In this document: in pieces, positions 34,240 to 46,520 of the stretch | Numbering within the stretch: position 1 is the stretch's first letter | Layout of the letters: each line of letters starts with the position of its first letter | Origin: Aphrophora alni | Lineage: Eukaryota > Arthropoda > Insecta > Hemiptera > Aphrophoridae | Direction of reading: 5' to 3' | Length of the DNA: 64,000 nt | Assembly: GCA_963513935.1 (NCBI GenBank) | Contig: OY740769.1 | Span: forward strand, 102,093,762-102,157,761 | The notes under the pieces: generated by a model | Told to the model about the DNA's origin: nothing | The model's input: only the letters and a program-made list of their open reading frames with translations | Database searches by the model: none | Made by a program: the position numbers and the translations under genes

Positions 34240-35929
34240 CACTTGCACTTGGTTCTATAAAAGGAGCCTTTCTCTTACCAATTTTTTTGCTCTTGGTATT
34301 CTTTTTGGTTCTACAAATTACTTTCACAAAATATGTTATTCGCATAAGTAAACATATACACATGTGTTATAATAAAATAAAACAGCTTTACAAAATTGTT
34401 TAGTTCTACAAGTACTGCCAACCTAGTAAGAAAAGTATTGCCAGGGCTAATGATAATATAACATTTCAAAAGTCCTATAAATTGTACACAGTTAGTGTAA
34501 GTTTACATATTTCAACAAAGTCAAGGCTGGATAAAAAATACAAATAAATACGACAAATAATGTAATAAATAGGGCCTACCAAGTATTTGGTATCATGGAT
34601 TCAGAAAATTCCATAGAATAAAAATAAACAAAAACAAAGCACAACATTGTTTTCACGACCAGGTTCCCTTAAAGAATAAATATTGCGAATCAAACTTGCA
34701 CGTAAATATTTCCTTTGTTGATTTTCGTGTTTTAAAAATAAGGGGGAAAATGCTTGTAAAACATGGGTTCGGAAACGCTTAGTTTTCCGTCTGTCGACCA
34801 TTTTCTGTTATTACAAGAAAACGTATTTATGAAATTAGATAAGATGTTGGTTGAAGATTTGCTATAAGCATTATTTATGTAACCTTTTACAAGAAGTTTT
34901 AAGGAGAAATAAAAGTTTTTTTAATGTTTTTAAAATTCGATGACATCCTTAAAAACCGTAAACTTTCATAAAAGTCAATAAACAACAACGTAAGTTGTGT
35001 AAAGAGACTATGCAACAAGATAAAGAAACAACAATGTAAAATAGGACATTGGTAACAAGTTAAGAATAATATAATTTTATAAAACTTAAATAATAACAGT
35101 AATAATATAACAAAACTGTAACGGGCTCTGCAACAATAGAATCTAATTGTATATTATATTGTATCAAATATATTCAGGGAAAGTAAAAAGTACAATGGGT
35201 TATTAAGGATTACAGTATTAAGTGTCAACCTATATCGTCTGGATCGTATTGGATAAAACAAATGTCTTATGCACACCTCTTATTAAGATGTGATTAGCCC
35301 TTATTAGGCCACCTCGACAGAATCGTATTTGGGGACGTCACATCGCATACTAGAGAGCAGCGTATTAAAACTTTAAAGGAACTACTTCACAAAACTTCTA
35401 GGATACACTGTAAAGGATAAATCTTGTAAAAAGAGATTAAAAAATTTCAAATAAATTAATATTCCATACTTGTATACTAGGAGACAATGACAAATAGCTG
35501 TTATGATTGCTACGTAGGTTCACTTTAACTTCTTATGCATATTGAATGAACACTTAAACCAACCGTTTGACAACTTCATTACTGTTTTGAATATTGATCG
35601 ACTTCTTACATCGATATAAAACAGAAAGCTAAACAATATATTTGAACGGTGATAATCGACTATCGTTAAATCAACGTATATTTACAAATACCATTGAAAA
35701 TATTGTTACATCTCATTTTATGTTTTAACGATTATTTTTAAACGTGTTGTCAGATTGCATTAAACATAACAAATGAGAAAGATTTGTTATTGTAAACATT
35801 TTAATACAGTAATTTTAAATTTGAATCTTCCTTGTACATTTATGTCTCCAGTAGATGACTTAACTATTTAATGTAAAGTTCCACTTATAGGCAGAATAGT
35901 TTTCATTTTAAGTCCTTTTACTTTTTTTG
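34240..35929. other. Intergenic DNA, nothing recognised
   Basis: AT-rich. Small motif-less ORFs only (e.g. 34,601-34,801 minus). Confidence 0.4.
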
Positions 35930-36135
35930 ATTCAAAAAATCTTACGGTTATCAACGCTTTAAAAAAGAGAAAATGAACCACCACTAGCACTCAAATAGCG
36001 TCAGGGTCGAAAGAGGAAAAGAGTTGGTCAAGAGAGACCTGATACCAAGTATGAAAGAAAGGGATCTAATCAAAGTATGAATTAAGAATGGTGTATATCC
36101 ATCTAGGCACTGTCATTCTTGAACTCGCTATAAAG
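35930..36135 (+). repeat. Family A copy 11
   Basis: Blocks ggttatcaacgc, actcaaatagcgtcagggtc, 'gagttggtcaagagagacc', tgatacc, agggatctaatc and gtgtatatccatctagg. The tail is degraded. Confidence 0.7.
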
Positions 36136-36650
36136 GTGACCAATGATCGCATTATGTTTATAAAACTGTTAATAAGTGGTTAGAGAGATTTGGTGGGGAA
36201 ATAATTGACCACCCACAAATGTGGCCGATGAAAGCCACTTCTCTATTGTGAAGTTCTACCCTGTGGTTCACCAGATACAACTTGGTTTGGGAACCCACTC
36301 TTGTCGATTTACACTGGCATAGATTACTGGATTAATAAACCACGAAAAACGTATAATACAATTACAGTGTGTAGTCTAGGTTTCACTACTCCACTGTAAC
36401 AAAGTCTAGGTTACACTATGCCACTGTGTATTGTCTTGACCTCACTTGCAATGTTTAGGTAGTTCCACATGCAAATATAGAATATGTATATAAAAAATAA
36501 CATACAGTATTTATGTATTTTTAACCAAAACTACTTCTGTTTTGGACGTACATTTCTGAAGGTGGAAGATTACATTACAACAATAGAGTTGATAAAATAT
36601 CATATATATATATATATAACCAACTGACTGATCACGAAATATCTGGCTCC
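36136..36650. other. Intergenic DNA with a short (AT)n
   Basis: A ~32-bp direct duplication (tctaggtt.cacta..ccactgt) lies at 36,378-36,430 and (AT)10 at 36,600-36,619. The segment 36,165-36,260 reads like a fragment of coding sequence (KWLERFGGEIIDHPQMWP) but could not be assigned. Confidence 0.35.
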
Positions 36651-36651
36651 A

Positions 36652-36975
36652 AGAAGCCTATAGAGCTATGGATTTATTTTCATAGTTTGGGATAGGTCCG
36701 TAAACACGTACTAAGAAAGGGTTTTGAAAATGTTCCACTCCAAGGGTGTTTTTTACCCCTAAAGCATATCTCTCCATCCAAGAAGCCTAGAGCTATGAAT
36801 TTTTGAACATGGTTTGGGGTTGGTCTGTAGACGTATACTAAGAAATGGTTTTGAAAATGTTCCAATCCAAGGGTGTTTTTACCCCTAAATCATATCTCTG
36901 GATCCTAGAAGCCTAGAACTGTAAAGTTTTTAACATGGTTGTGGGTAGATCTGTATACGGGTACTTCAGCCACAC
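36652..36975. repeat. ~126-bp tandem repeat, 2.5 copies
   Basis: The phrase agaagcct recurs at 36,652, about 36,781 and 36,908. Each is followed by a 'gagctatg' block, a 'tttg..atggtttggg' block, 'ggtc.gta.ac', 'tactaagaaa', 'ggttttgaaaatgttcca' and 'caagggtgttttt-acccct'. The third copy stops after the gtac block. Confidence 0.85.
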
Positions 36976-37967
36976 ATTGTCATGTATATATTTTATTTTT
37001 TGTCCTTAATGACTTTATAACATATAGGTAGTATAGAAATAGTTGTCATGGTTTAAAAAAATTGATGTTATTATTTTTCGATATTTGCACTTTGAGGTAT
37101 CAGAGTGATTTTTTAAATTATGTCTGCTGTGCTCTTACATGTAATGGGTAAAACTAACGGGGTGTTTTTACATATTTGTCCTTGCCAATATATCCTTAGT
37201 AACCCGTTAGCATGTAAATAAAACATAAAGAGGAGTTACACAGAGTGGTTAAAAAATCATCTCTCCTACATTTTCCTTAAAATTCGAATCGATTTGAGAT
37301 CAAACAAAATACACACCTCATCCCTAATATAATATTTTAAGATATTTTAAACTTTTAACCACCAATTTTGATTGAAGACATTTTTAATAAATGATAACAT
37401 TTATCATGTTACACGGATTTTAACTATCTGTAACACACGATTCTACACAGATCTTCGATGTTCCTCTCAATAGTAGAAACGGATTGTTATCATCTAATTA
37501 TTTGTACTTAAGTTGTAAACAGTTTTAAAGGGGGGAGGGGAGAAAGAGAAAAAGTTATATTATTTCTTAAAAAGCTAAAGATTTGAAACTGTTAAATTAA
37601 AAACAAATAACACCATTAAGATAAAGGACGTTATTCCAAATAGATTAAAACATTAAATGCATTTTTGAGCACTATTTAAAAGAAATCAAGTTTCACCAAT
37701 TTAAGTTGTTTATCGTGAATAGTTAAGCGTAAGAGATACATATTAAAAACCAATTTTTCCAATGAACCAGTGTAAAAACATAAAGTTTGAGGTTATGTCA
37801 TACGACAACGTTATAATAAATGGACTTAAATCAAAAATTGTAACATCATATAAAAAAGTAAAATTGTTCAGATATACATTACAAGGAATCAGATATCATT
37901 GTGTTGGATAATTTTTTAAAGTCATTGTGAAGTATTTTTTTTTCCCCTTTGATATTTAACAGCGAGA
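36976..37967. other. Intergenic DNA, nothing recognised
   Basis: One purine-rich run (aaaggggggaggggagaaag near 37,530). No coding signal. Confidence 0.4.
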
Positions 37968-38185
37968 CATCTCACCCTCATTGATGCTTTTAAAAAACTA
38001 AGAAAAGAGCACAAACAAGATAGGCTTAGCCCTCGATTACTCTAATAGTGTCAACGTTGGATAAGAACAAAAGTTGGTGAAGAGAGACCTTATAAAAGAG
38101 AGGGATCTAACCAAAGAAAGATGTATATTGAGCTAGGCTGTCTCGGGATTGCCACACTTATACTGGATATGTGCCTCTGAGGGTA
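37968..38185 (+). repeat. Family A copy 12
   Basis: Blocks tagccctcgattactctaat, agtgtcaacgttgg, gttggtgaagagagacctta, gagggatctaacc, tatattgagctagg and ctcgggattgcca. The tail is partly preserved (gcctctgaggg). Confidence 0.75.
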
Positions 38186-39049
38186 ACTGAAGTAACAACA
38201 CAATATATCCATAATAGTGACTTATATAAACTAATATGGTTGAAACATTAAAAGACATCTATCCGTGGGTAGACTTTAATTTCTTTTACTTATTCATCTT
38301 TAATGAAATCAATCGACTGACAACTTCATTACAGTTTTGAATAATTTATTTCTTTTATCGACACTAAATGGCGAACGAAATAATTTACGATGCTCTGTAA
38401 TCGACTTTCATGTTTATCAAAGTGGTTATTTAAATATTGGAATCTTATATTTGGTGTTATTTAATTACCTGATCGGTTTACATAATTATTTATAAGTGTA
38501 TACAGTTTCACGAAATCCCGGCACTCTCAAAACTCATTTTCCAAGTGAAAATAAAGAAAACATTTCTTTAAAAAATATAACCGGAAACGCTTCGTTTTCC
38601 ATTTATCTATTTTTGTTTTTTATAAAAAATAGTTATAACTTTGGATTTATAAAAGATGTTGAGTTCAGATTTTATATCTACAACATCAAATAATACTCTA
38701 AACACAAAACATGGCATTCTTATAATGTTTATCTTCAATTTTGTTTGGTTTAGTCATCAAGTAAGTATATTTAAAAAAGTTTATATTTTGAAATTTGGCG
38801 TAGAATAACTTTGATAAAAAAACTTAATAAATGTATAATGGTTTTAAATGGAACTTGTACTGGATATATTACTGAGAAATTGACATAAATAATGTTAATG
38901 GATAACAAAACAATGTTAACGTAAATTTTGACTTTATGAAGTACAAGAAAAGTATTTTGTCTTTTATATTTTTCGTGTGTAAATTTAACGTTAAAAATTT
39001 TAAACAGACCCTATTTTAAAATATTTGAAATATTGACTTTGTTTTTGGT
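38186..39049. other. Intergenic DNA, nothing recognised
   Basis: AT-rich flank on the 3' side of the LINE. No poly(A)-like LINE tail is evident here. Confidence 0.4.
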
Positions 39050-40945
39050 AAACATGTAAATCGTTACCGCCCTCTAGACATTTACCGCGTTTTTACAAAA
39101 GCTGTGTCATCGGAAACAAGCAGTCAACTTTCCTATAAAGCGACCTGTACAAAAACTATTGACATAAATAACAAATAATACATGACCAGGAACCGACCCT
39201 TGCACCAACAATTGATGACTAAAATTATTATCTATTCTAATCTGTTAAATAACTAGCAAACCAGTTATATGACTTTTCCAACCCCCGTAATCTGTTTCTG
39301 AATACTCCAAGATTTACAGTATCAAACCGTTTTTTAATGGTAACAAAAAGTCCTACTATTTTATCTCCTTTATTTACAGAATTATAAACCTATTTCACAA
39401 CTGTATTTAGAGTACCTTCCGTACGTAGATTTTTTCTAAAACCAAGCTGATTATAACTGAAATACATTAGTCTACCAAGAAAGGACACAAAACTTGGCCT
39501 TAAAAGCATTTTCAAAAACTTTTGACAAAACAGAAGTAAGTGAAATTGTCTTGTAATTATTAGGATTCTGTTTGTTGCCTTTTATAATATTGTAACAACC
39601 ACAGCCTGTATTAATACTGGTGGATCATCCCCACTTTGAATGCTAAATATATAAAATTTTGCCAGAGTATCTACTGTTGTAGTAACAACCTTCTTTAATA
39701 ATTGTGTATTAATGACACCTATACCTGGTGATTTTTTGTAAAGCAGTATATTTATGATATCTACAACTTCATTCTCAGTAATTGTATTCACAAACAGTGA
39801 CCTAAAGTGCCTAAATTCCCCACACAACATCCAAAAGACTTGGAATTTTAATACTGTTTTTAATTTCACGTGGAATATTACCCCTCCCCCCAGAGCTGGT
39901 TGTTAATTTTTCAATAACAATTTTAGAGGAAATTTGTACCAAAATAGTGTTTAAAATCCTCCACTGAGCTTCCACATCACAACCTACATTTTTATAAATT
40001 TTCAATTAAATATTTTTTTGCCTCTTCTGATGTCAAGATAGTTTTAAAATTTTTTTTTTTTATGTGAAATAAAATAATGTTTTCTGTTTCTTATAAGTTT
40101 ACAATGAAGGATTATTCCTTTTTTTTCGTCGTCTTGCAAAATTCCAATAAATTTAAGGTTATAAAAGTTTAAATTTCCGTTGTTACTAAGATCAATCTTA
40201 GCTTTACTAATAAGATTATTCAACTTATAAACAAATAATCTAAAAGCACCAGATACAAAATCTTGCTGGATTAAACTCTTCCAGTCAGTTACTTTAAACA
40301 ATTGTATTAATACATCAAAATTTATGTGTAAGTTTTATCCCTATTACATGGCCTAATATTTTTACCACTCACAAGTTTAAAAGCAAAACTTATCTGTAGT
40401 CCGTTAATTCAATATGGGCTCCTAGAACTACATTTTGGTCACTCCTATAATGCAAATCAATACGCTTAGATGTTACATCAGTTGCTCTAGAATGTTCAGC
40501 AATTAAAGATTGAAAACCCAAACTCTTCATATTCCTACTTAAATAATCATCTTGTAATAAGTCAATATTTACACCTCCAACAAACACAATTCATTTTACA
40601 ATCAGATATAATATTGTCCAATTCATTCAAGAAAATTCTTGTATGAAAACTATGTTGTCTATACGAAGCAAACTACATACACTGAAGCTGAAGTCATGTT
40701 CAATACTGTTGGTAAACAGCTATAACAATCTCTTGCATACACAAGCACAATACAAATCATTACATTTGGCAAACACATTATATCCAGACAAGTTATACGA
40801 CTCTACCACTCCACTATTTACATATTTCTGATAAGGCCACAAATTCAGTATATTTTGGTGTATTACAAATACACTATCCTTCCTTGAATTTCTAAAAACA
40901 TTTAGATCCTCAGAATCAACCAAAAAAAATTAATGATATTTCAGT
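39050..40945 (-). pseudogene. LINE ORF2 pseudogene (endonuclease + reverse transcriptase)
   Basis: Endonuclease: start region VFVIHQNILNLWPYQKYVNS (about 40,860-40,800) and the block GGVNIDLLQDDYLSRN (about 40,575), where the usual GDFN catalytic Asp is lost. The terminal segment QNVVLGAHIELTDY (about 40,420) has Tyr in place of the catalytic SDH His. Linker: DWKSLIQQDF..KLNNLISKAKIDL (about 40,290-40,180). RT: ENEVVDIINILLYKKSPGIG at about 39,770, a QLGFRKNL-like motif near 39,450, and the FADD active site reduced to GATGACACAGC (39,105-39,110 and adjacent) with a one-base shift just before it. The protein would nick DNA and prime reverse transcription; it is clearly dead. Confidence 0.85.
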
Positions 40946-40959
40946 AATAATTTTCAAAA

Positions 40960-41839
40960 TACACCATTATTTAACAAAGTGTAAATCACTTACAGTTTTT
41001 ATTTCTTGAACAGGTTCTCCCTCATTTATTCTAGTGAGTATCGAGTATTCGTTCCTCCTCGAGAAATTTAACAACCATTTACTTTATTTGGCCTTCCTAG
41101 CTAGAGCAAACAACCGGCGCTTTCTAGGACAAAGGTTTTCATTAATATACAAAGGTTGATCTATGTGTATTGCAAAGTCATATGAAGTGTTATGAAGTCT
41201 TTTCTACATTACATTTTCCCATCGAAACGTCTTACGAACGCCACTTATTCCAGCAGGCTCATCCGAACCTATTCTCTTCCTGAAGCGATAATATTCATCT
41301 ATCATGGTATCTTCTGTAAGATAATGTAATGCAACTCCAACCGCCTAAATCAGTCACATTTTCATCGGGTGTCTCCGGGATTCTGTGGACCTCCAAACTG
41401 TTTCACCTTTATTTGAAGTGATTCAACTTGTTTTTCAGGATATTATTTTACTTTTCCAGTGTATCTGTTTCCTCAAAATGTTTGTCCTGCTTTCCATTTT
41501 GATTAAAAAATACAGTTATTTACTCACTTATTACGCTGAAACAGGGTTCTACAATTTTCAAAATCCTTTTTCAAAATCTGATTTCGTTTCCTTCATCAGC
41601 TCCATTATGTCATCAATTGTCACTTTTTGACAGCCACAGTACTTTCAAGGACCATGGTATTTCTGCGGATGTTTGCACAAGGGTCACACCTCCATATTTG
41701 ACCCTGACTGCTAATATAATCAACATCTTCCCTATCGAATTTCACGCAGTTTCCATGAATAATGTTTTTCACTCACAGCAGGAAATCTGTTGTTTTTTAT
41801 TAGTTGAAGGCTGAGCACAAAACTACATGGAGAAGGCAT
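40960..41839 (-). pseudogene. LINE ORF1 pseudogene (PHD finger, coiled linker, nucleic-acid-binding domain)
   Basis: The likely start ATG is at 41,839 (MPSPC...). The N-terminal zinc-finger relic spans about 41,830-41,670: Cys pairs, then GNCVKFDREDVDYISSQ and IWRCDPCANIRR with frameshifts between, typical of PHD-finger-bearing ORF1 of arthropod and echinoderm LINEs. Next comes a Lys/Glu-rich segment (TIDDIMELMKETKSDFEK in frame shifts). Then the C-terminal domain: EIHRIPETPDENV-like at about 41,360, a RFRKRIGSDEPAGISGVRKT stretch at about 41,270-41,220, and LYINENLCPRKRRLFALARK at about 41,140-41,085, characteristic of the ORF1 transposase_22-like/RRM region. At least four stops or frameshifts are visible. 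It acted as an RNA chaperone binding the element's own transcript. Confidence 0.75.
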
Positions 41840-44800
41840 AATTTTAAATAATAGTTGAATCAAAACATGTAAGTCATAAACAGAAACATACAAAAAAGTT
41901 ATTATTTAAATTTATTCCTATGTATACATTGATTTAAGATTGCAGAGAAGTAAGACCTTCCTGCTCAACATCTACTGAATTGTGTAAATTTTAATCGGCC
42001 GTCATTAAAAAATACTGGAAATGAAGTCTTTGTTTTTTATACAAGTGTAAACTGTTACATTACAAATACGTTTAAAATCTAAACTCAATATCTAAGCTAC
42101 TTACAAAAACGAAGTGGGGAATAACTGAAACGAAGCTTTCCGGAAAATATTTTATATTAACATTTTGTCTTATTTTTAGCTCTAGAATCACCTTCCAAAA
42201 TATTTCCGTGTAATTTTAATGTCACTTTGTACACAAGGTGTTTCTTTCTCAAAGTTCACCCGACACTCTCAGATCTCTTTGATCAAATGAAAACTAAGGA
42301 AAAACTTCGTAAAACATATGACAGTAAACGCTTCAAGATATTTTTATGGATTTGTAATATAACGGTTTACAGGTGTACCAAAAAAAAAAAAAATACAGGC
42401 CTTTAAAAGAAACAAAATATTTTTTCTTATTTTTCTGTAGCTAAAAGATAACTGAGTTATTGATAAAAATAAAGATTGAATTTCTTTATAATTGTCTACA
42501 ACACTCAAGAATAGACTAAAAACCAAGTGTTTTCACTTGGAGAATGATACACCATATATGTAAAGTTTAACTAAAAACCTTCACTATTGAACATTTCGGA
42601 GGAAATCTAATCTAATTTTAAAATCATTTTTCAATGGGAAAAAAAATGTATTACTTTTTGTTTGTCGTATATCGACTACAGTCCAAAGATAGCGAATCCG
42701 ATTTCTGTAACCTATGGATTGTAGTGAAAGATTTACGTTTAGTAGACAAATCAGACAAGGCCCAAGAGTTAAACTTACAAAATACACGGTTAGGACAAGA
42801 TACTGATCGTACATGTCCGGCCATCTACTAAATAAACGTGTACAACCAGTCACTAACAAGAATAGAAGCATTGAGTTTCGTAAGATATTATCAACGTTGT
42901 TTATAAATTTTACCAAACGGTGATCATTGTTTATTTATTTTTACTTCTTTGCTCTACCTATTTTGATTGGAAACTTTTTTTTTTTTTTAGATTTTCATGA
43001 ATATAATCGTTTTAATTCGACAAAAGTGTAATTGCAAAAAATCTAGTTTGATGAATTATGTTAAGTTTATAATTATGAAGGTAAAATATAATAGTAATTA
43101 CTGAAAATTTAAGGGTACGTGTCTTAAGGAAAGAATTCTCCCAAAAAAGTGACTACGATATTATTTTGCTTCAAATTTCTCTACGCCAAACACGTGAACG
43201 CATCTTTAAAATTACCTGTTTGGGAATATTTACTAAGATAAGTGTCTACGTACCTTTTATTTCGTAAACAACTTTATATCTCTTAAACGATTAAATCTAT
43301 TTCGATAAAATCTCTACTTATATTAAACGCAACGTTTCTCTGTAACTTTGTAAGCTCTTACTCAAGAACCGCTAATCCGATTTTAGTACAGTTTTTCTTT
43401 CATGAAAAGGTACGTTATTTGATCAGTTACAGAGTTGGTATATGATTTAAAAATTAATTAAAATTGAAAACTTTTTTAAGATCGGTAAAAGAGTTCCCAA
43501 GTTTCAACTTTGTTTTCAGTTAAGAGAAAATCTATATTACCCATTACGTTTTTGACGTTTCAAGGAGAACATACATTTTATCAATAACAAAATTCAAACG
43601 TTATTTAGAATGGAAAGAATTATAAAATCGTTTCAGAGGTTGTACAATTAAAGTTTAATTTGAAACCCACCATGGGAAGCGACTCGCAAGATTACACTAC
43701 ACGAGATTTAGCCTGAGCTGTTAAACAACACAGATTATAAATAAAAGTTGACCACAAAGCCCGATTTCCAAGAGGTGGGAGCTGAAGATTACGTATACAA
43801 TGATTACTAACCCGAATCGAACAATGTTTGGGGTAAAATGATATTCAAACACCATAGGTTCCTAGGTAGTGTCTTAGAGTTATTGTAGGTGTCAACAAAG
43901 CTAGTCAACAAAAAGCGTCTTTGAGGTATATTTTAATGTTGTGGAAATTAGTGTGTTTAATTACGTTATGAATCTTCCACAAGTTTCGCTTAGTATAATT
44001 AAGTAATTTTCATAATAATATTCCAAATAAAAGAATAAATGTTTATAATTTTTTTTTTAAATACAAATATAAAATGTATATACATACAAGTTACGTTATA
44101 AAATATTTGAATGATTAGTTTCAATAATATCAGATCCTACTTGTTTAAAGATCACAAAACTAACGTGCTACTCCAACCAAAGTCTTAAAGGCTTACCTGT
44201 AAACAAAAGAAGACTTAGATAATTTCAATCTATTAAACAATAAAATAATAAACTATATTAATATGTGTATTAGTTCACAAGTATAAATTTGATTTGCAAT
44301 TTAAGACGTTGGTTATGATTTTTTACTTTATACTACACTTAACGAAGTTTCTTCAAAGATTCAAACAATTTCTCCCCAAATAAATACTAATAAACAAGGA
44401 AAGAACTCCCTTGAACAGATATCTTAGTATAATAGATAAGAGAGATCATTCATCTTGATATACATGCAGGGAAATTGAGACCACAAGTTATCTATTAGAG
44501 TGTTTCTTTCGAGTAAGATTATATTTATCGGTTTGGAGATATTGAATCTTAAGAGCATGGACATCCAGAACTGGTGAAATTCATGACGGTGATTTGGAAG
44601 GAGGTACGTGCATTTAAATACATAGCTGCAGTATTGAGTCTTCTTGGTAAATGTCCGGATTTTATCTGTTTTATTTTTTTAAAACCTCGGTCTAGATTGG
44701 CAAGTGTGGACACAGTGGAAAAAAATCGCAGCATACCCTCTGCCTGCGGAGTATTCGTTAAAAATAATTTAAAATAAAAAGAACAAAAATTATTTTACAA

Positions 44801-44960
44801 AGTGTGCACGACAGCCTTCAGAAAGTAAAAACGTAATTTCTTTACGCAACATCATCATTACTACTAACCGCATCTAGAAAATCATCCGAAATGTTGTAAC
44901 ACAATCATTGGAGTAAAAAACTATCTTAATTGAAGCAACAGACAATGAATGGTAATATCA
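41840..44960. other. Intergenic DNA (possible LINE 5' UTR at its left), otherwise nothing recognised
   Basis: The first few hundred bases could be LINE 5' UTR. A 110-codon minus ORF (42,584-42,916) overlaps a 65-codon plus ORF and has no motif. The remainder is AT-rich and featureless. Confidence 0.35.
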
Positions 44961-45029
44961 AGTAGGCTGCCCATACTGACGTCACAATCCAACTAGTCGG
45001 GAAGGCATGCCAAGTTAGGAGAAGACTTG

Positions 45030-45205
45030 ATTAATATTCCTTTAATTAATCTTGAAGCTAAAGGCAACAAGTGGAGCAACTATCTCGGTGAAATCTGTAA
45101 TAAATTAAAACCAGCTACGAGAGTACCTGAGTACAATACTTTGTAATTTTATAACTAGAACACGATCTATTAGACTCATTTATCATTCTTTTGTAATTCC
45201 TTTTT
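45030..45205 (+). pseudogene. Possible LINE reverse-transcriptase C-terminal fragment
   Basis: In frame: NKWSNYLGEICNKLKPATRV (45,066-45,125). It resembles the segment after the RT catalytic core of LINEs (L.W..HI..I..KL..A..VLR). A stop follows after PEYNTL. The next bases can be read in another frame as a degraded ..RLI.HSF stretch. It is on the opposite strand from the 39-42 kb LINE. Only one motif supports it. Confidence 0.35.
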
Positions 45206-45996
45206 AAACAGGTGAAGTAAAAATTTAAAATTTTATCAGGTTAGCTTCGTATGAAGCATAAATTACATTGGACAAACAAAATTAATAAAATATAACGTGA
45301 TATATTTGAAGACGCTACATTTATATAATACAATGATTAAATGATAACCATTAGGACGATCTAGATGGAATTAATCCAACGACATGTTGAATGTAGAAGT
45401 GACTATACATTGTTTCACGTTTAGTTAACAGTGTATCCTCAATAAGCCTGCGCTATTATACATTTAGAAAACATTGTGGTAGAATTTACTAAAGTATGAT
45501 GTGAAATATATATACAAAAAGTAGAACTTATTTGTAATAAAAGTTCTTTCGTCAAAAAACAAAATGTTTGCAATCGAATGATTTATTGTAACGTTGTCAA
45601 AATATACTACTCCTTACGAATTGACTAATAATTTTGGTTAACGTGTGTAATAACAAAAGAAATAAGTGTAACACTTTACAAGTTTACAACCTTTAAATAC
45701 GACCTTCTGGAAAACATTTCATGTATAATTTATTGTTCTGATATTTGTTATAGAGACATTTTCAGATTTTTTAAAAACCATCCTCATCTATAAAAGAGGC
45801 TATAGTCGTTTGTGCCCCAATAGTTCTCTTCAGACCCAAGGGGAACTATGTAGACTTGAGTTTTACATGGGTTCACAATTTTATTCAATCCTTTGTATTT
45901 GTCCTATTTTTTAAGTTGGGTAGCACAATATTATTTATTTATATTTATAAAACTTGAATGAGTAACTATGGAAAATCAAAACAACTAATTCAAAGT
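45206..45996. other. Intergenic DNA, nothing recognised
   Basis: AT-rich. No coding or repeat signal. Confidence 0.4.
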
Positions 45997-46520
45997 AAAT
46001 GTTGAAAATGTTCTCGTCTTTTCATTATGTTCTGAGGCAGTGTGTTCACGTCAATACTGATGATATCTCAAAGAGCTGCCAGTGTTTTTTGAATAATCTG
46101 GACACACGCTCCTCTTTAAAAAGGTCAAAGATTGGGAGAACTGAAATCTGTCGATTTGGATGGCCACAAATCATTTTAAATAATAAGGTCTCAAAAAATA
46201 TATTGGATATGAGAACCGATGAAGCTCCGATGTAAGGAAAGTTCCAGCATCATGCTGGAAGTAGCCATGTCCTCGAGTTATTCCACAAATTCTGTGGAGA
46301 TCCCTCCTCACTGCTAAAACTTTCAAACATTTTAATCGGTTCAACTTCCTCATGGGAGACATCGTGCACTAAACACCAAACTTCTCGTAATGCAGTGTAT
46401 CTTCATTAATTACATGTGGGTTTTCTGTCGCCTAGAGCTTTGTGATTTCTTCACATATCCTGGCGAGGGAAATCACGCCACATCCGTAAACTACCCCATG
46501 AAAAGAATGTCCGATCTCAA
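45997..46520 (-). pseudogene. IS630/Tc1-mariner-like transposase relic
   Basis: Minus strand, in order: ATENPHVINEDTLHYEKFGV (about 46,430-46,370; the usual sequence continues VWCAMS and here reads *CTMS), then a segment with GYFQHDAGTFLTSELH (about 46,255-46,210; FQHDG is the second catalytic Asp block), then WPSKSTDF (about 46,160; equivalent of WP.RSPDL with the third catalytic residue), and the C-terminus RREHFQHL (45,997-46,020). This order and the (G)EHFQHL ending match a widespread arthropod IS630/mariner-like family that cuts and pastes at TA. Stops and frameshifts make it inactive. The N-terminal HTH is not recognisable upstream and no TIRs were found. Confidence 0.65.

Larger units (their letters stand above)
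39050..41839 (-). mobile_element. Non-LTR retrotransposon (LINE), decayed, 3' truncated
   Basis: A ~2.8-kb minus-strand element with the layout of two-ORF LINEs of the Jockey/CR1-like group: ORF1 (PHD-type finger, linker, RNA-binding-like domain), then ORF2 (endonuclease, linker, reverse transcriptase). Many stops and frameshifts break every domain. The sequence ends shortly after the RT catalytic motif, so the RT thumb, C-terminus and 3' UTR are gone. That is unusual because LINE copies normally lose the 5' end, so a later deletion removed the 3' part. Confidence 0.85.

Noticed and set aside
36165..36260. Transposase-like fragment (KWLERFGGEIIDHPQMWP)
   Set aside because: It resembles the RW.GR.G...WP block before the last catalytic residue of IS630-like transposases, but no second block could be found, so it was not called.
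42584..42916. 110-codon minus-strand ORF
   Set aside because: No motif, overlaps an ORF on the other strand, and composition is as expected for AT-rich DNA.
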